Positions 1 to 8,803 of a DNA stretch of 64,000 nucleotides are shown piece by piece. The position numbers and the translations under genes were made by a program. The number at the start of each line of letters is the position of its first letter. Positions within the stretch are counted from its first letter, which is position 1. The notes below the pieces were generated by a model. The model worked only from the letters and a program-made list of their open reading frames with translations. It searched no databases and was not told where the DNA came from. The DNA comes from Actinospineispora acaciae DSM 45401 (GTDB lineage Bacteria; Actinomycetota; Actinomycetes; Mycobacteriales; Pseudonocardiaceae): NCBI RefSeq assembly GCF_000620785.1, contig NZ_JIAI01000004.1:512342-576341 (forward strand), read 5' to 3'.

Positions 1-905
1 TTGAGGTCGGCCAGGCACCGGCGTAGGGCGTGTTCTGCCATGTGCTGCCTCGTGGTGTCGCCGAGGGCGAGGGCGCCGAGTTGCTGGGCGCGGGCGAGGC
101 CGGGGGTGCCGTAGCACCACGAGGGCCGGAGCGGTCCGGAGTGGGAGATCGTGCCGCTGCGGTGTTCGACGAGGTTGATCCAGTTTGGCCACCACGGTCC
201 GGTTTCCTCCTCCTGGCGGAGCGTGTCGAGCCAGGAGACGATCCGCTCGATCGTCGCGGTGTGGTCGTCAACCGTGACGCCGTGCAGCTTCGCGACGGAG
301 AGCAGGGCTAGGGGGCCGCTGATGCCGTGCGCCATGCCGAGGTTGCCGTGGCCGCCCGCGAACGTGTCGGAGCTACCGCCCGAGGGATCGAGATCGGTCC
401 ACCAGCCGGGGAGTTGTTCGTCGTCGTCCGCCAGCGGGAGGGTCAACCGCGCCAGATAGGACAAGATGCCGCTCAGTGCTTCGCTCTGTGGGTCTCGGCG
501 TAGCAGGTAGGAGCCCAGTCCGGTCAGGCCGTAGAAGAGGTCGAACTCGCCGACCCGAGGGCGTTCTCCGCGATCGATGCGTTGGTGGGCCTGATCGAGG
601 CGTCGTCTGATCAGTGCGGTTACCTGGGCGTCAAGGCTGCGCAACGCACCCTCGTATCGGCCGGTGCCGTGGGCTGCGGTGTGGATGGCGAACGCCACGG
701 CGGGGGCGCCGAAGTACAGCGATGCGTTCTGGTCGGCGATGAGTGGGTAGCGGGTACATGCGGCAAGGGCGGCATGTACCTCTTCCCAGGAGCCCGCGCC
801 GTTTCTGGCGCGTTCGACGCTGAGCAGCGCGGTGCCGGCGGCGCCCATGGCCAAGGACTGCGCTCGTGCGGCAAGTTCGGGTGCGCGGGCGGTCTGGAGG
901 CTCAT
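1..905 (-). CDS. lanC: Lanthionine synthetase C-like cyclase (LanC), partial
   Basis: Cyclase that adds Cys thiols to dehydrated Ser/Thr in a lanthipeptide precursor. Translation from the ATG at 905, which overlaps the LanB stop as ATGA, gives 301 residues before the window edge. The LanC hallmarks MAHGISGP (residues 191-198) and the zinc-ligand motif WCYGTPG (263-269) are present. The third family motif, C-H-G, would lie beyond position 1. The overlap implies translational coupling to LanB. The family call is secure; the C-terminus is unseen. Confidence 0.93.
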   Translation of the reverse strand, partial: MSLQTARAPELAARAQSLAMGAAGTALLSVERARNGAGSWEEVHAALAACTRYPLIADQNASLYFGAPAVAFAIHTAAHGTGRYEGALRSLDAQVTALIRRRLDQAHQRIDRGERPRVGEFDLFYGLTGLGSYLLRRDPQSEALSGILSYLARLTLPLADDDEQLPGWWTDLDPSGGSSDTFAGGHGNLGMAHGISGPLALLSVAKLHGVTVDDHTATIERIVSWLDTLRQEEETGPWWPNWINLVEHRSGTISHSGPLRPSWCYGTPGLARAQQLGALALGDTTRQHMAEHALRRCLADL

Positions 906-3900
906 GGCGTGACCCTGCGCTCGCGGGCGGCGGCCCAGGCGAGGGCGGCGGAACGAACGAGTCGGTAGCACATCTGTTCGTTGTGCTCGTCCCTCCCGGC
1001 CGAGCGCAGGTAATGGGCGCGCATCAGGGACGGCAGCACGGTCGACGGCTGGATCTGGCTCTGCGCGGTGAGGGCGGCGTGGTAGGAGTTCAGCGCCTCG
1101 CGTCGTGCCGCCCATGCCGTGGTGACGCGGTCCCCGCCCGGGTGTTCTCGAAGCGCAGCGAAGTCGTTGCGCGGGTTGGCCAGGCGCATGGCTTCCCGGT
1201 AGAGCGGGCGATGCGGGTGCTGGGCGGAGACTGCGGTGAAGTTGTCGATCAGCCAGCGCATGCCGCTCTCGACCTCGCCGGTGAATGAGATCGCCAGATC
1301 GAGCAGACTCGCGGCGGTGACGGCCAGTGGATGCGGACGGCTGCCAGCGGGCAGCGCGAGCTGTGCGATGGCCGCGAGGGAATCTTCGGCGAATACCGCT
1401 TCGGCCGCATCCATGGCCGCCCCGGCGCCGTAGCGGCCGGTCTCGGGGTAGTAGGTATCCCACTGGATACGGCTCAACAGGCCGGCGCGCCGCAGACCGG
1501 CAGCCCACGCTCCGAGTCGGGTAGCGAGCTGACCGAACGTATCCCGACCCGACACCCGGAAGCAGAGCCCGAGGTGAGGCCGCTGCTCGTCGTGCCGCAC
1601 GAACCACCACACAGGCGGCCGGTCGAACCTGGCCATCAGCGCCGGCAGGTGGACGGTGAGGATCTCCTCGTGCCGGTCTGGATGCCCATACAGCCTGACG
1701 AATGCCGGTGCCGCCTCACCAGGCAGACGGCCGTGGTCAGGGCCGACAACTACCAGAGGCGCTGTGCGTTCCGCTCGCTGTGGACCGGTGCGGGTGGAGG
1801 CGAGCGCCAGGGTGATCTCGTGAGCGCGCCCGCCGAACCATCCGTACCCGCTCGCCTCGGGTGCTTCACGGACAGTGATGTGGTCGCGGTGGTCGAGTTC
1901 GGTGCGGAGCAATAGTGCGTCGGCGCTCTGGTCCAGCTCCAGGCGCAGGCGCCGGTCGTCGTCTCCGACCTCGACGGCTGTGGGAACCCCGAGGCGTTCT
2001 CGCCATGCCGTCAGGCTGTCCATCCATCGCTGGAGTGCGGCGTCACCCGTTGCCAGGTCTGTGGTCTTGATTTTCCAAGTGGCGGGGGCGAGCACGATGC
2101 GGCCGTGACGGACGCGCGGCAGGAACGGGAGCGTTCGTGCGGCGCCCCAGGAGAACGGTCCGATGGTCGCTGCGCGGGCACGTGGCAGCTCGTAGAGCAG
2201 TCGAGCGAGCGGGTGGGTGAAGTTCGCCAGGCTCACCGCGCTGGTCGCTGTGGGCTCGACCCGCTGCTCTGTCGGTAGGAACACCAGATAGAACCCGCTC
2301 TGGTCCGCACCGACAGCCAGCTCGTTCAGCGGCAGCGTCGGCTCGCGGCGGTGTTCGCCCAGCGAGATGACGTGCGGAAACAGGGCGGGCACTCGGTTGA
2401 CGTTCTCCGTTCGCACATGCAGCGGAGGAGAGGAGACTTGGGCTCGCAGTGCGTTGCTGTCCGCCGTGGGCAAGCTGGCATATGCCGCTGACATGCGCTC
2501 GCGGTCGGCGGCGGCCAGCAAGGGAAGGAACCGCCCCGCGGTGGCTCCCGCCGCTGGGGCGAGTCCGGCCACGACGAGGGTGAACTCGCCGCGCTCCAGC
2601 TCACCGGGAGTCGATGCCTGGAGATGGAAGCACAGGTCGACATGGGGGACCCATGGGTCGCCGTCTTGTGCTAGACCGGCCATGAGCGCGTCGGTGAGGA
2701 CGATTTCGTGGGCGTTCTCGCAGGCGGCGCACTGGGCGAGGTCGAGTAGCCGCTCATCTCGATCAGTCAGAGCTGGACGGGGCCGACGAAGAAGCGAGCC
2801 TCGATAGCCGGCCGGGTAATCCAGCCCCAGGTCGGGTTCGACGAGCTCGACGACGCGGACGAGCGCGTTGGGACCGTACCGATCGAGGAACCGTGCGTGG
2901 TAGTCCTCCCACGCGGGCGAGCCGGTCGGTGACGGTGCCAGGCGGGCCAGCAGATCCGCTGCCTTCTCCGCTTCGTGTGCCACGCGGCGGGGCACGATCA
3001 ACGAGCAGTCAAGCCGGAGATCCACCGCCACGAGCTGTTCCACGCCAGATTGCACCCTAATCCGGTGCGTAGCCGACCCTCGCGTCTTCCTTTCGCCATC
3101 GGTTGCACTGGTACTTCCGGCCAGCTCTGCCCGGATCTCCGACAGCTCGTACATCGTGGGCACCACTGCGGGGATCTCGTCGGCACCCACGGCGGCCAAC
3201 TCGTCGATCACGTGCGCCAGGGCGTCAACGGCCGTCATCGGTGGGTGCAGGCTGGTGAGCAGCACTCGGCGAGCCACGAGTTCGGCAAGCAATGTTTCCG
3301 ACGCCGCTGGCGGCATGTCGGGGTAGTCGGTGGTCAGCTTCTTCAGCAGGTCGTTGACCGCTATCGGGCCTGATGCGGCAGAAACCACAGTTCGCACTGC
3401 GGGGGTGTACCGGACGCTCAGCTCGCCGGGTCCTCGGCGACCGTCGTGGGGCTGTGGCTGGCAGGGCACAACCAGCCGTTCGCCACGCACGACGCAGGTC
3501 GGGTCCGCCATGACCAGGAGCCGACGCAGCAGCTCACGCTGCCCCTCCAGGCGTGCGATGACCTCGGCAAGCCACACCGCGTCGACGTGGGTCCTCCGGC
3601 GATGTCTGTCCGCCCATCGTGCAACTAGAGCGGGTCCGAAGGAGGTCGGCGCGACGCCGGCAAATAGCCCGAATGGTGTCGCGCGGTGTCGGAAGCGTAG
3701 AAAGTAGCGTGCAAGCGAGATCCCGATGCTGCGCAACTCTTTGGAGCGGATCGCGTTGGCGGCGCACACCGCCTGGATACGGCGGGCAAGAACTGGACTG
3801 GCAACTTCTACGGCGTCGGCGAACGCAGGCTGCGCCCATACCTGTCGTATCCATCCTCGCCATTGTTCCGAGTCCGTCTCGGCGTCCCCTGATAGCTGCG

Positions 3901-3979
3901 GTCGCGGAGGAATTTCCGTCCCGCTCGGGTAGGCCGGCGCCCGCACCAAGGCGGCATCGAGATGTCGGTATAGCCGCAT
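902..3979 (-). CDS. lanB: Class I lanthipeptide dehydratase (LanB), full length
   Basis: A 1025-residue dehydratase that glutamylates Ser/Thr of the precursor and eliminates glutamate to give dehydroamino acids. The N-terminal two thirds match the Lant_dehydr_N type (RHRATPFGLFAGV near residue 100). The last ~280 residues match the SpaB_C elimination domain (FVRLYGHPDRHEEIL, then IQWDTYYPETGRYG). Full length means both activities are on one chain, unlike split thiopeptide enzymes. It lies 98 bases downstream of the precursor gene and overlaps lanC by 4 bases. Confidence 0.95.
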   Translation of the reverse strand: MRLYRHLDAALVRAPAYPSGTEIPPRPQLSGDAETDSEQWRGWIRQVWAQPAFADAVEVASPVLARRIQAVCAANAIRSKELRSIGISLARYFLRFRHRATPFGLFAGVAPTSFGPALVARWADRHRRRTHVDAVWLAEVIARLEGQRELLRRLLVMADPTCVVRGERLVVPCQPQPHDGRRGPGELSVRYTPAVRTVVSAASGPIAVNDLLKKLTTDYPDMPPAASETLLAELVARRVLLTSLHPPMTAVDALAHVIDELAAVGADEIPAVVPTMYELSEIRAELAGSTSATDGERKTRGSATHRIRVQSGVEQLVAVDLRLDCSLIVPRRVAHEAEKAADLLARLAPSPTGSPAWEDYHARFLDRYGPNALVRVVELVEPDLGLDYPAGYRGSLLRRPRPALTDRDERLLDLAQCAACENAHEIVLTDALMAGLAQDGDPWVPHVDLCFHLQASTPGELERGEFTLVVAGLAPAAGATAGRFLPLLAAADRERMSAAYASLPTADSNALRAQVSSPPLHVRTENVNRVPALFPHVISLGEHRREPTLPLNELAVGADQSGFYLVFLPTEQRVEPTATSAVSLANFTHPLARLLYELPRARAATIGPFSWGAARTLPFLPRVRHGRIVLAPATWKIKTTDLATGDAALQRWMDSLTAWRERLGVPTAVEVGDDDRRLRLELDQSADALLLRTELDHRDHITVREAPEASGYGWFGGRAHEITLALASTRTGPQRAERTAPLVVVGPDHGRLPGEAAPAFVRLYGHPDRHEEILTVHLPALMARFDRPPVWWFVRHDEQRPHLGLCFRVSGRDTFGQLATRLGAWAAGLRRAGLLSRIQWDTYYPETGRYGAGAAMDAAEAVFAEDSLAAIAQLALPAGSRPHPLAVTAASLLDLAISFTGEVESGMRWLIDNFTAVSAQHPHRPLYREAMRLANPRNDFAALREHPGGDRVTTAWAARREALNSYHAALTAQSQIQPSTVLPSLMRAHYLRSAGRDEHNEQMCYRLVRSAALAWAAARERRVTP

Positions 3980-4015
3980 TTGTGGCCATTTCCTGAGACT
4001 GTAGCGCTTGGGAAT

Positions 4016-4062
4016 GCCCGCCGCCGAGACCAGTACTTCGCTACAGGGCCTCGACGGCGGGC
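4016..4062 (-). terminator. Hairpin between precursor gene and lanB (probable attenuator)
   Basis: GCCCGCCG (4016-4023) pairs perfectly with CGGCGGGC (4055-4062). The helix continues after mismatches with CGAG/CTCG and CC/GG around a ~15-base loop. No T-tract follows. In lanthipeptide operons such a structure just after the precursor gene usually lets more precursor than enzyme be made; that role is inferred here. Confidence 0.6.
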
Positions 4063-4077
4063 CGAACCTAGAGTCGA

Positions 4078-4236
4078 TTAGTCACCGATGCAGGTAACAC
4101 AGGCGCTCTGGTTGGTTGAACCACACTGATCACTCGTCTTGTTCAGCAGTTCGGCGATAGCCGTTCCCTTTTCTACGAACGACACATCCAGATCGTAGTC
4201 CGAACTGCCCGGGCTCTGCTGTAAAGCAGCTTCCAT
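4078..4236 (-). CDS. lanA: FxLD-family lanthipeptide precursor peptide (52 aa)
   Basis: A small gene with a strong ribosome site, GGAGGAGAT, four bases before the ATG. The leader carries the family box as YDLDV (residues 14-18). The C-terminal half, about residues 34-52, is rich in Ser/Thr and has three Cys, in the pattern CGSTNQSACVTCIGD. It lies between the methyltransferase and LanB genes on the same strand, the expected place for a class I precursor. The leader/core cut site cannot be read from the sequence. No protease or transporter gene is in view; they may lie left of the window. Confidence 0.9.
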   Translation of the reverse strand: MEAALQQSPGSSDYDLDVSFVEKGTAIAELLNKTSDQCGSTNQSACVTCIGD

Positions 4237-4293
4237 CTCTATCTCCTCCAGTTATAATCGGTGGTGGACATACACTTGCGGCTGGCATTTCGC

Positions 4294-5556
4294 TCAGCCC
4301 GTTATCGAAGGCCATGTGATGGTGATTCGGCTCGCTCCGTCGAGAATCCACCCGACGGATAGCCGATCGTTCGGCGTGGAGGCCGGGTGCGCGCGGAACT
4401 CGGCCCGCTTTCCCCGGTAGTGGCGGTCCCAGTCCTGGACCTTCGCGCATAGTCGATCCGCTGTCTTCTGGGCATCCGGGCCGTGGCCCATCGCTCCGAA
4501 CTCGAACAAGGTCCGCTCAGCGTTGGCGGGCCGGATGGCCAGGTAGGCGAACGAGGCACCGGCATCGTCGATGAGCGTCGAAACGCCCATTGGCGAGGAA
4601 GCGGCCACCAACCCGCGCTCGCGCGCCGGCCGGGTCGCCGCCAGCAGCGCGTAGCCCGGAAGGCTGGTCGCCAGCCACAGATCGAGGTCGTCGTAGGGCA
4701 TGCCGATCCCCATAGCCATCCCCGACCACGCCTCTGCCCGAAGCCCACGCAATGCGGCTCGCAGCCGAGGGACATCTACCTGTCGCTCGTCGTCCAGCCG
4801 AAGGCCCACTTCTTCGCCTTCGCCCTCGTGCAGCTCCACAAGACGCTCGGGCTTTGCTCCGATGCCCTGCATCGGAACGAAACCACACACCTTGTAGTCC
4901 CGACCTACCAAGTGCTCACCCTCGCGCTGGAACCCGACTGAACGGTTCAGCCCACGCACCCTCAGCGGCACCACGATCCGCCCGTCCTCGGCGAGCTGGT
5001 CAACCCATGCGGTGGCCAGATCGACTGCCTCGACCGTCACGATGATGCGGTCGTACGGGGCGTGCTCGGGCTCGCCGTTCGCTCCATCAACCAGAGCGAC
5101 GTTCACTCGCCCATATCCAGCGACTGCCAGCAGACGGCGAGCCCGGTCAACGACAGCGGGATCGATGTCGATGGACGTGACTTCCCCGTCCTCACCGACC
5201 AACTCCGTGATCAGCGCCGCGTTGTAACCACCCGACCCGATCTCCAGCACCCGCATCCCCGGGCGAATCTCGGCCTGCTCAAGCATGAACGCCTGGATAC
5301 GCGCGGCGCTGACCGAACTCAGCGTGACACCACGCTCGTCCCGCCTGGTGACCACGTGCTGCTCCGCAGCGTACGCCTTGTGCAACGGCACCTCGGGGAC
5401 GAAGACATGCCTGGGAACCGTGCGAAAAGCCCGCTCGACCTCCGGGGTCAGAATTGCACCGAGTTCACGCAGCTCGTCGATCATCTGTTCCCGCAGACCG
5501 TCGATCTCCGACATCGCGGGCATGGCGCTGTCGCCATCTTCTCGTAGCGTGCTCAC
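4294..5556 (-). CDS. FxLD-system peptide methyltransferase (L-isoaspartyl methyltransferase type)
   Basis: A 420-residue SAM-dependent enzyme. The N-terminal ~220 residues are PCMT-like (RTVPRHVFVP near 45; SAM-binding VLEIGSGGYNAALI near 103-116). The C-terminal ~200 residues are the extra domain found in enzymes paired with FxLD lanthipeptides. Related LanS-type enzymes methylate an Asp in the modified peptide, leading to isoaspartate or an imide. The precursor here ends in Gly-Asp, and Asp also occurs near the start of the core, so an Asp target exists. First gene of the visible lan operon. Confidence 0.88.
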   Translation of the reverse strand: MSTLREDGDSAMPAMSEIDGLREQMIDELRELGAILTPEVERAFRTVPRHVFVPEVPLHKAYAAEQHVVTRRDERGVTLSSVSAARIQAFMLEQAEIRPGMRVLEIGSGGYNAALITELVGEDGEVTSIDIDPAVVDRARRLLAVAGYGRVNVALVDGANGEPEHAPYDRIIVTVEAVDLATAWVDQLAEDGRIVVPLRVRGLNRSVGFQREGEHLVGRDYKVCGFVPMQGIGAKPERLVELHEGEGEEVGLRLDDERQVDVPRLRAALRGLRAEAWSGMAMGIGMPYDDLDLWLATSLPGYALLAATRPARERGLVAASSPMGVSTLIDDAGASFAYLAIRPANAERTLFEFGAMGHGPDAQKTADRLCAKVQDWDRHYRGKRAEFRAHPASTPNDRLSVGWILDGASRITITWPSITG

Positions 5557-5640
5557 CTGGTCACTCTTCCCGTGCTCGGTTCGATGGATGAGTTGCTGGC
5601 CGGAGTCAGAGTTGCGGCCGGGCCAGAAGGAGCGCGCAGC

Positions 5641-6399
5641 CTACCCACGACCGACCACCATCCCAGGCTGTGCCACCGCTTCGACGGCGTTTCGGGGTTT
5701 AGTCACCGGTTCAGACGAGCGTGAGCAGGCGGTATCGCTTGGAACCGGAAGGAGCGACCGGCACTTCTGGCAGCGCCGACTGCCCAGTCGATACGGCGGT
5801 GTTGCCTCGACCCGCTCCTCGCACGCCGCGTAGTACACCCCTGTCTTCCTGAGGAAGTCCTCCATCCGCACCGCATGGCTGTCGCCGCCCTCTACGCCGG
5901 CCAGCCAGGCAACCGCCCAGACTCGGTCGAGGACCGGCACGCTCCCGCTCAGCTCGCCCGCATTCCAGGCGTCGGCGTCGAACACCGGGTGCGAGATCCC
6001 GTCCGCGCACAGCCCGACCAGCGCCCATGGCACGACGAGCCTGGCGCCTGTTCGCGCGCCGAAGGGGACCCAGCCACCTGTGGCGGCGCGCACGTACCAG
6101 CACCGCCACGGTGCCACGCCGTACGGGACAACTACCGTCACCCGTGGACCAGGCTCAGGGAAGCTGGCGACACCAGGCCGCCAGCACCGCAGTCCGGCAG
6201 GCGCCTCACGCGGTAAGCCACAGCCACAGATAGCGGTCGCGGCCTCTGCACGGTCGACCGGGGCGGCCTGTACGGGCCGGGGGTTGTGCGGCATGGCCGC
6301 CGTCGGTATCAGGTCCGGACACGGCGGCGCTAAGGGATCCGGGTTCACAAGCGTTCCTGTCGTTTCATGGCGAGTAATGCCAGACGTCTCGACTTGCAC
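5641..6399 (-). CDS. Uncharacterised Cys-containing protein upstream of the lan operon
   Basis: Up to 252 residues from the first ATG, or ~217 from the internal ATG that begins MPHNPRPVQ. It has CGCG and a later CxxC (RRCQKCRS), so zinc binding is possible. No family recognised. It is Trp- and Val-rich in the middle with an acidic stretch (VFDADAW). It lies 84 bases upstream of the methyltransferase on the same strand, so co-transcription is possible, but nothing shows a role in peptide maturation. Confidence 0.55.
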   Translation of the reverse strand: MQVETSGITRHETTGTLVNPDPLAPPCPDLIPTAAMPHNPRPVQAAPVDRAEAATAICGCGLPREAPAGLRCWRPGVASFPEPGPRVTVVVPYGVAPWRCWYVRAATGGWVPFGARTGARLVVPWALVGLCADGISHPVFDADAWNAGELSGSVPVLDRVWAVAWLAGVEGGDSHAVRMEDFLRKTGVYYAACEERVEATPPYRLGSRRCQKCRSLLPVPSDTACSRSSEPVTKPRNAVEAVAQPGMVVGRG

Positions 6400-6425
6400 A
6401 ACGACTGATGCTCTCGCCTGTTTGG

Positions 6426-6460
6426 CTCAACCCCCGACACCTTTTGGGTCGGGGGTTGAG
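6426..6460. terminator. Perfect 13-bp hairpin, probable terminator
   Basis: CTCAACCCCCGAC (6426-6438) pairs with GTCGGGGGTTGAG (6448-6460) around a 9-base loop that contains TTTT. It lies in the 218-base gap between the genes ending at 5641 and 6618. No other gene or promoter is evident in that gap. Confidence 0.6.
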
Positions 6461-6617
6461 TTCCCGAGCCGACCAGGACGCAGCCACCGGTCGACGCAGG
6501 AAGTGAGCGGCACAGTCAGTTAGCGACGTTTGATCAGCAACCATGTCATCTCGCACGCGCCAAGCAACCACTGCCCGAACGCCAACAGCCGAACTCTGGT
6601 CGGGCTCATCGGCTTCC

Positions 6618-7178
6618 TCATCCGACTGATCGCCGCTTACGTTCGTGACGAGCGGCCCGCTCGGCCGGCCAGCGGAACATGAGCAAGATCACCGTGAGGC
6701 CAATGATCGAGCCCCCGAGCAGAATCGCCAATACGACTATCGGGTATCCCCACCACTCCACAACTGCGTTTCCCTTCAAGCTGTCGTCGCCGTTACCGTC
6801 CGGCGGCCGGCGACGTGGTTTGCCCGAAATTAGGCCCACGCATTGCCCCAGTGACCACTCAACCAAAGGCAGATTAATTTCAGACCAGGACTCATGGCGT
6901 GGATCGATCGAAATTCGCTCGTTGGCACATGCCCGACACCGGCGCACCCGAACGCTCTTTCGGCTAACCATTCGGCGAATGGCACGACACAAGAGAATCA
7001 GCACGCGGTCCGGTTCCCGCTGGACAACGTGGTGACGGCAGAACGCCAGCGACGTGTCCGTCTGCCCTATGAGCGCGGCCACGTACTCCTCAAGCGGAAC
7101 CTCGTGGTGAACGCCGCACGGGCACCCGCACTCCAGAACCTTGTAGTAGTCCTCCACCGGCCTGGGTGACGGCGTCAT
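6618..7178 (-). CDS. Cys-rich protein with a C-terminal membrane segment
   Basis: 186 residues from the ATG at 7178; a GTG at 7211 would add 11, and neither start has a clear ribosome site. The N-terminal ~100 residues hold paired Cys/His (CGCPCG, CRHH, CRACA) typical of a metal-binding module. Near the C-terminus is one ~22-residue hydrophobic segment (GYPIVVLAILLGGSIIGLTV) followed by a basic tail. No family recognised. The membrane segment could also be a separate small protein starting inside. Confidence 0.45.
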   Translation of the reverse strand: MTPSPRPVEDYYKVLECGCPCGVHHEVPLEEYVAALIGQTDTSLAFCRHHVVQREPDRVLILLCRAIRRMVSRKSVRVRRCRACANERISIDPRHESWSEINLPLVEWSLGQCVGLISGKPRRRPPDGNGDDSLKGNAVVEWWGYPIVVLAILLGGSIIGLTVILLMFRWPAERAARHERKRRSVG

Positions 7179-7322
7179 GCCCGCACCCGGACATCGACAG
7201 CCCGGTCCCACAGGTCACCGGACTTATCAATGACGACTCTCGCGCTTGGCCCGATGCCGGGGCGCGTCAGCGCTCTGTCCCTGATCATCTATCCTCCCGT
7301 CGTCAGCCGAAGCGATACATGT

Positions 7323-7418
7323 GCAACGTTGCGATACAGGAAGTTCGTGTGCGCCAAGCTACACTTGCAACGTTGCCCATGGTTAGACCTGGATGGGTGA
7401 CGGCAGCAACTACGTTGC
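7323..7418 (+). promoter_or_regulatory. Three palindromic operator-like sites upstream of the XRE regulator
   Basis: The palindrome GCAACGTTGC occurs at 7323-7332 and 7367-7376. A spaced version, GCAAC-TAC-GTTGC, is at 7406-7418. Centres are about 44 and 40 bases apart, near whole helical turns. A TAATGT -10-like element follows at 7430-7435. The next gene (7491) is a helix-turn-helix regulator, so autoregulation is the simplest reading. Confidence 0.6.
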
Positions 7419-7490
7419 GTGACCAGGGATAATGTGCGTGCACGTGCTGCCGACCTGCCCGCCAGCCAACATCGGAAGGTCTCTTGAGAG

Positions 7491-8369
7491 ATGTCCGCGA
7501 CGACGCCCACTGTCTGCAAGGTCCAGCTCGGCAAGCTGCTCGCGCGGCTCCGAGACCAAGCCGGTATGACCCAGGATGAAGCGGGCCGGCTGATCGGTCG
7601 CAAGGACCGGAACAAGATCGTCCTGGTGGAGAGGGCGCAGCGGAGCATCACGCCAGGCGAGCTACATCTGCTGCTCGCAGGCTACGGCGTGAGTAGAGAT
7701 GACGAGATGTGGGAGCTGGTGAACCGACTCCGCGACGGCAGCTCCCAGCGAGGCCGGTGGACCGGGTACCGCGCGGTACACGACGAGGCCTTCCGTCGGT
7801 ACATCGACTTCGAGGAGGACGCGGACCTCATACGGATCGCCGAGGTCGAGGTCATCCCCGGGCTGCTTCAGACGGAGGCATATCTCCGAGCACTGTTGGC
7901 AGGCTCAGGCGAGCAGACTGGACCATCCACGGACGAGCTGGTTCAGGCTCGTCTTGCCCGGCAGGCGATCCTCACCGCCGAGAATCCTCCCGAGTTGCGT
8001 TTCGTGCTGTCCGAGTCGTGCCTACGCCGGAAGTGGGGCGACAACACGGTGATGCGCGAGCAGCTTGAGCACCTGATCATGTGCTCGGAGATGCCCAACG
8101 TGATCATCCACGTGCTTCCGTTCGAGATGCGGGAGAGCGAGGCGCAGATCGAGATCACTTACCGCTTCACGGTGTTACGGATCCCCGCGCCAGGACTGGC
8201 CGGCCCGCTTGACGTGGTGTACACCGAGTTGGTGACCGACCTACGATTCGACGACGACAAGAACATGGTTGCCGCGCACGATGCGTTGTGGACCAGGCTG
8301 GCTGACTCGGCGCTCAACGCTACTGAGAGCCGGACGTTCCTCCGCAGCATCGTGGAGACCTACCGCTGA
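7491..8369 (+). CDS. XRE-family regulator with DUF5753 domain
   Basis: 292 residues. An N-terminal helix-turn-helix (LGKLLARLRDQAGMTQDEAG, residues ~13-32) is followed by the DUF5753 domain, with its usual EVIPGLLQTEAYLRA stretch near residue 120. These actinomycete proteins are normally paired with a short DUF397 protein and control sporulation or secondary metabolism genes. A DUF397 gene follows 49 bases downstream. Three palindromes lie upstream of the start. Confidence 0.92.
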   Translation: MSATTPTVCKVQLGKLLARLRDQAGMTQDEAGRLIGRKDRNKIVLVERAQRSITPGELHLLLAGYGVSRDDEMWELVNRLRDGSSQRGRWTGYRAVHDEAFRRYIDFEEDADLIRIAEVEVIPGLLQTEAYLRALLAGSGEQTGPSTDELVQARLARQAILTAENPPELRFVLSESCLRRKWGDNTVMREQLEHLIMCSEMPNVIIHVLPFEMRESEAQIEITYRFTVLRIPAPGLAGPLDVVYTELVTDLRFDDDKNMVAAHDALWTRLADSALNATESRTFLRSIVETYR

Positions 8370-8418
8370 GCTGCGTCGTCTTGGCCCTGCTCACCGCCCA
8401 GAACGGAAAGATGATCTG

Positions 8419-8799
8419 ATGACTCAGTTCGGCCCGCATGACTTCCGGTCTCCCAGTCGCAGCAGCTCCGACCCCAACCGGACCTGCGTCGACCTGGCAT
8501 GCGGTAGCGGCATCGTGGAGCTGCGAGACAGCAAGGTCGAGTTCGGCTCGGCAGCGGATCATCGGCTTCGCTTCACCGACGACGAGTTCCACGTCTTCCA
8601 GCAGGGCTTGCGCCAGGGGCGAACCGACGGCCTGCCTCTCGTGATCACTGAGCGCGGGGATGGCTGGTATGACTTCCGCCGTTCCACATCGGAAGTCGAC
8701 GCACCTGCCCTCAGGTTCAACCAGGCCGAGGTCGATGCCTTCTACCATGATGTCCACGCTGGGCTCTACGAGGAGCGGATTCTGGCTGGCCGCTCGTGA
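8419..8799 (+). CDS. DUF397-like partner protein
   Basis: 126 residues. The middle (residues ~25-65) has the DUF397 pattern: CVDLACGSGIVELRDSK, then LRFTDDEFHVFQQGLR. DUF397 proteins are encoded beside XRE/DUF5753 regulators and behave as small partner or antagonist proteins, a toxin-antitoxin-like pairing in some reports. The ATG at 8419 starts 49 bases after the regulator stop. The C-terminal ~50 residues are an extension beyond the usual ~60-80-residue domain. Confidence 0.8.
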   Translation: MTQFGPHDFRSPSRSSSDPNRTCVDLACGSGIVELRDSKVEFGSAADHRLRFTDDEFHVFQQGLRQGRTDGLPLVITERGDGWYDFRRSTSEVDAPALRFNQAEVDAFYHDVHAGLYEERILAGRS

Positions 8800-8803
8800 T
8801 CGT

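Noticed and set aside
1..905. LanC read as a pseudogene because it has no end
   Set aside because: It is simply truncated by the window edge; the visible frame is intact with both expected motifs.
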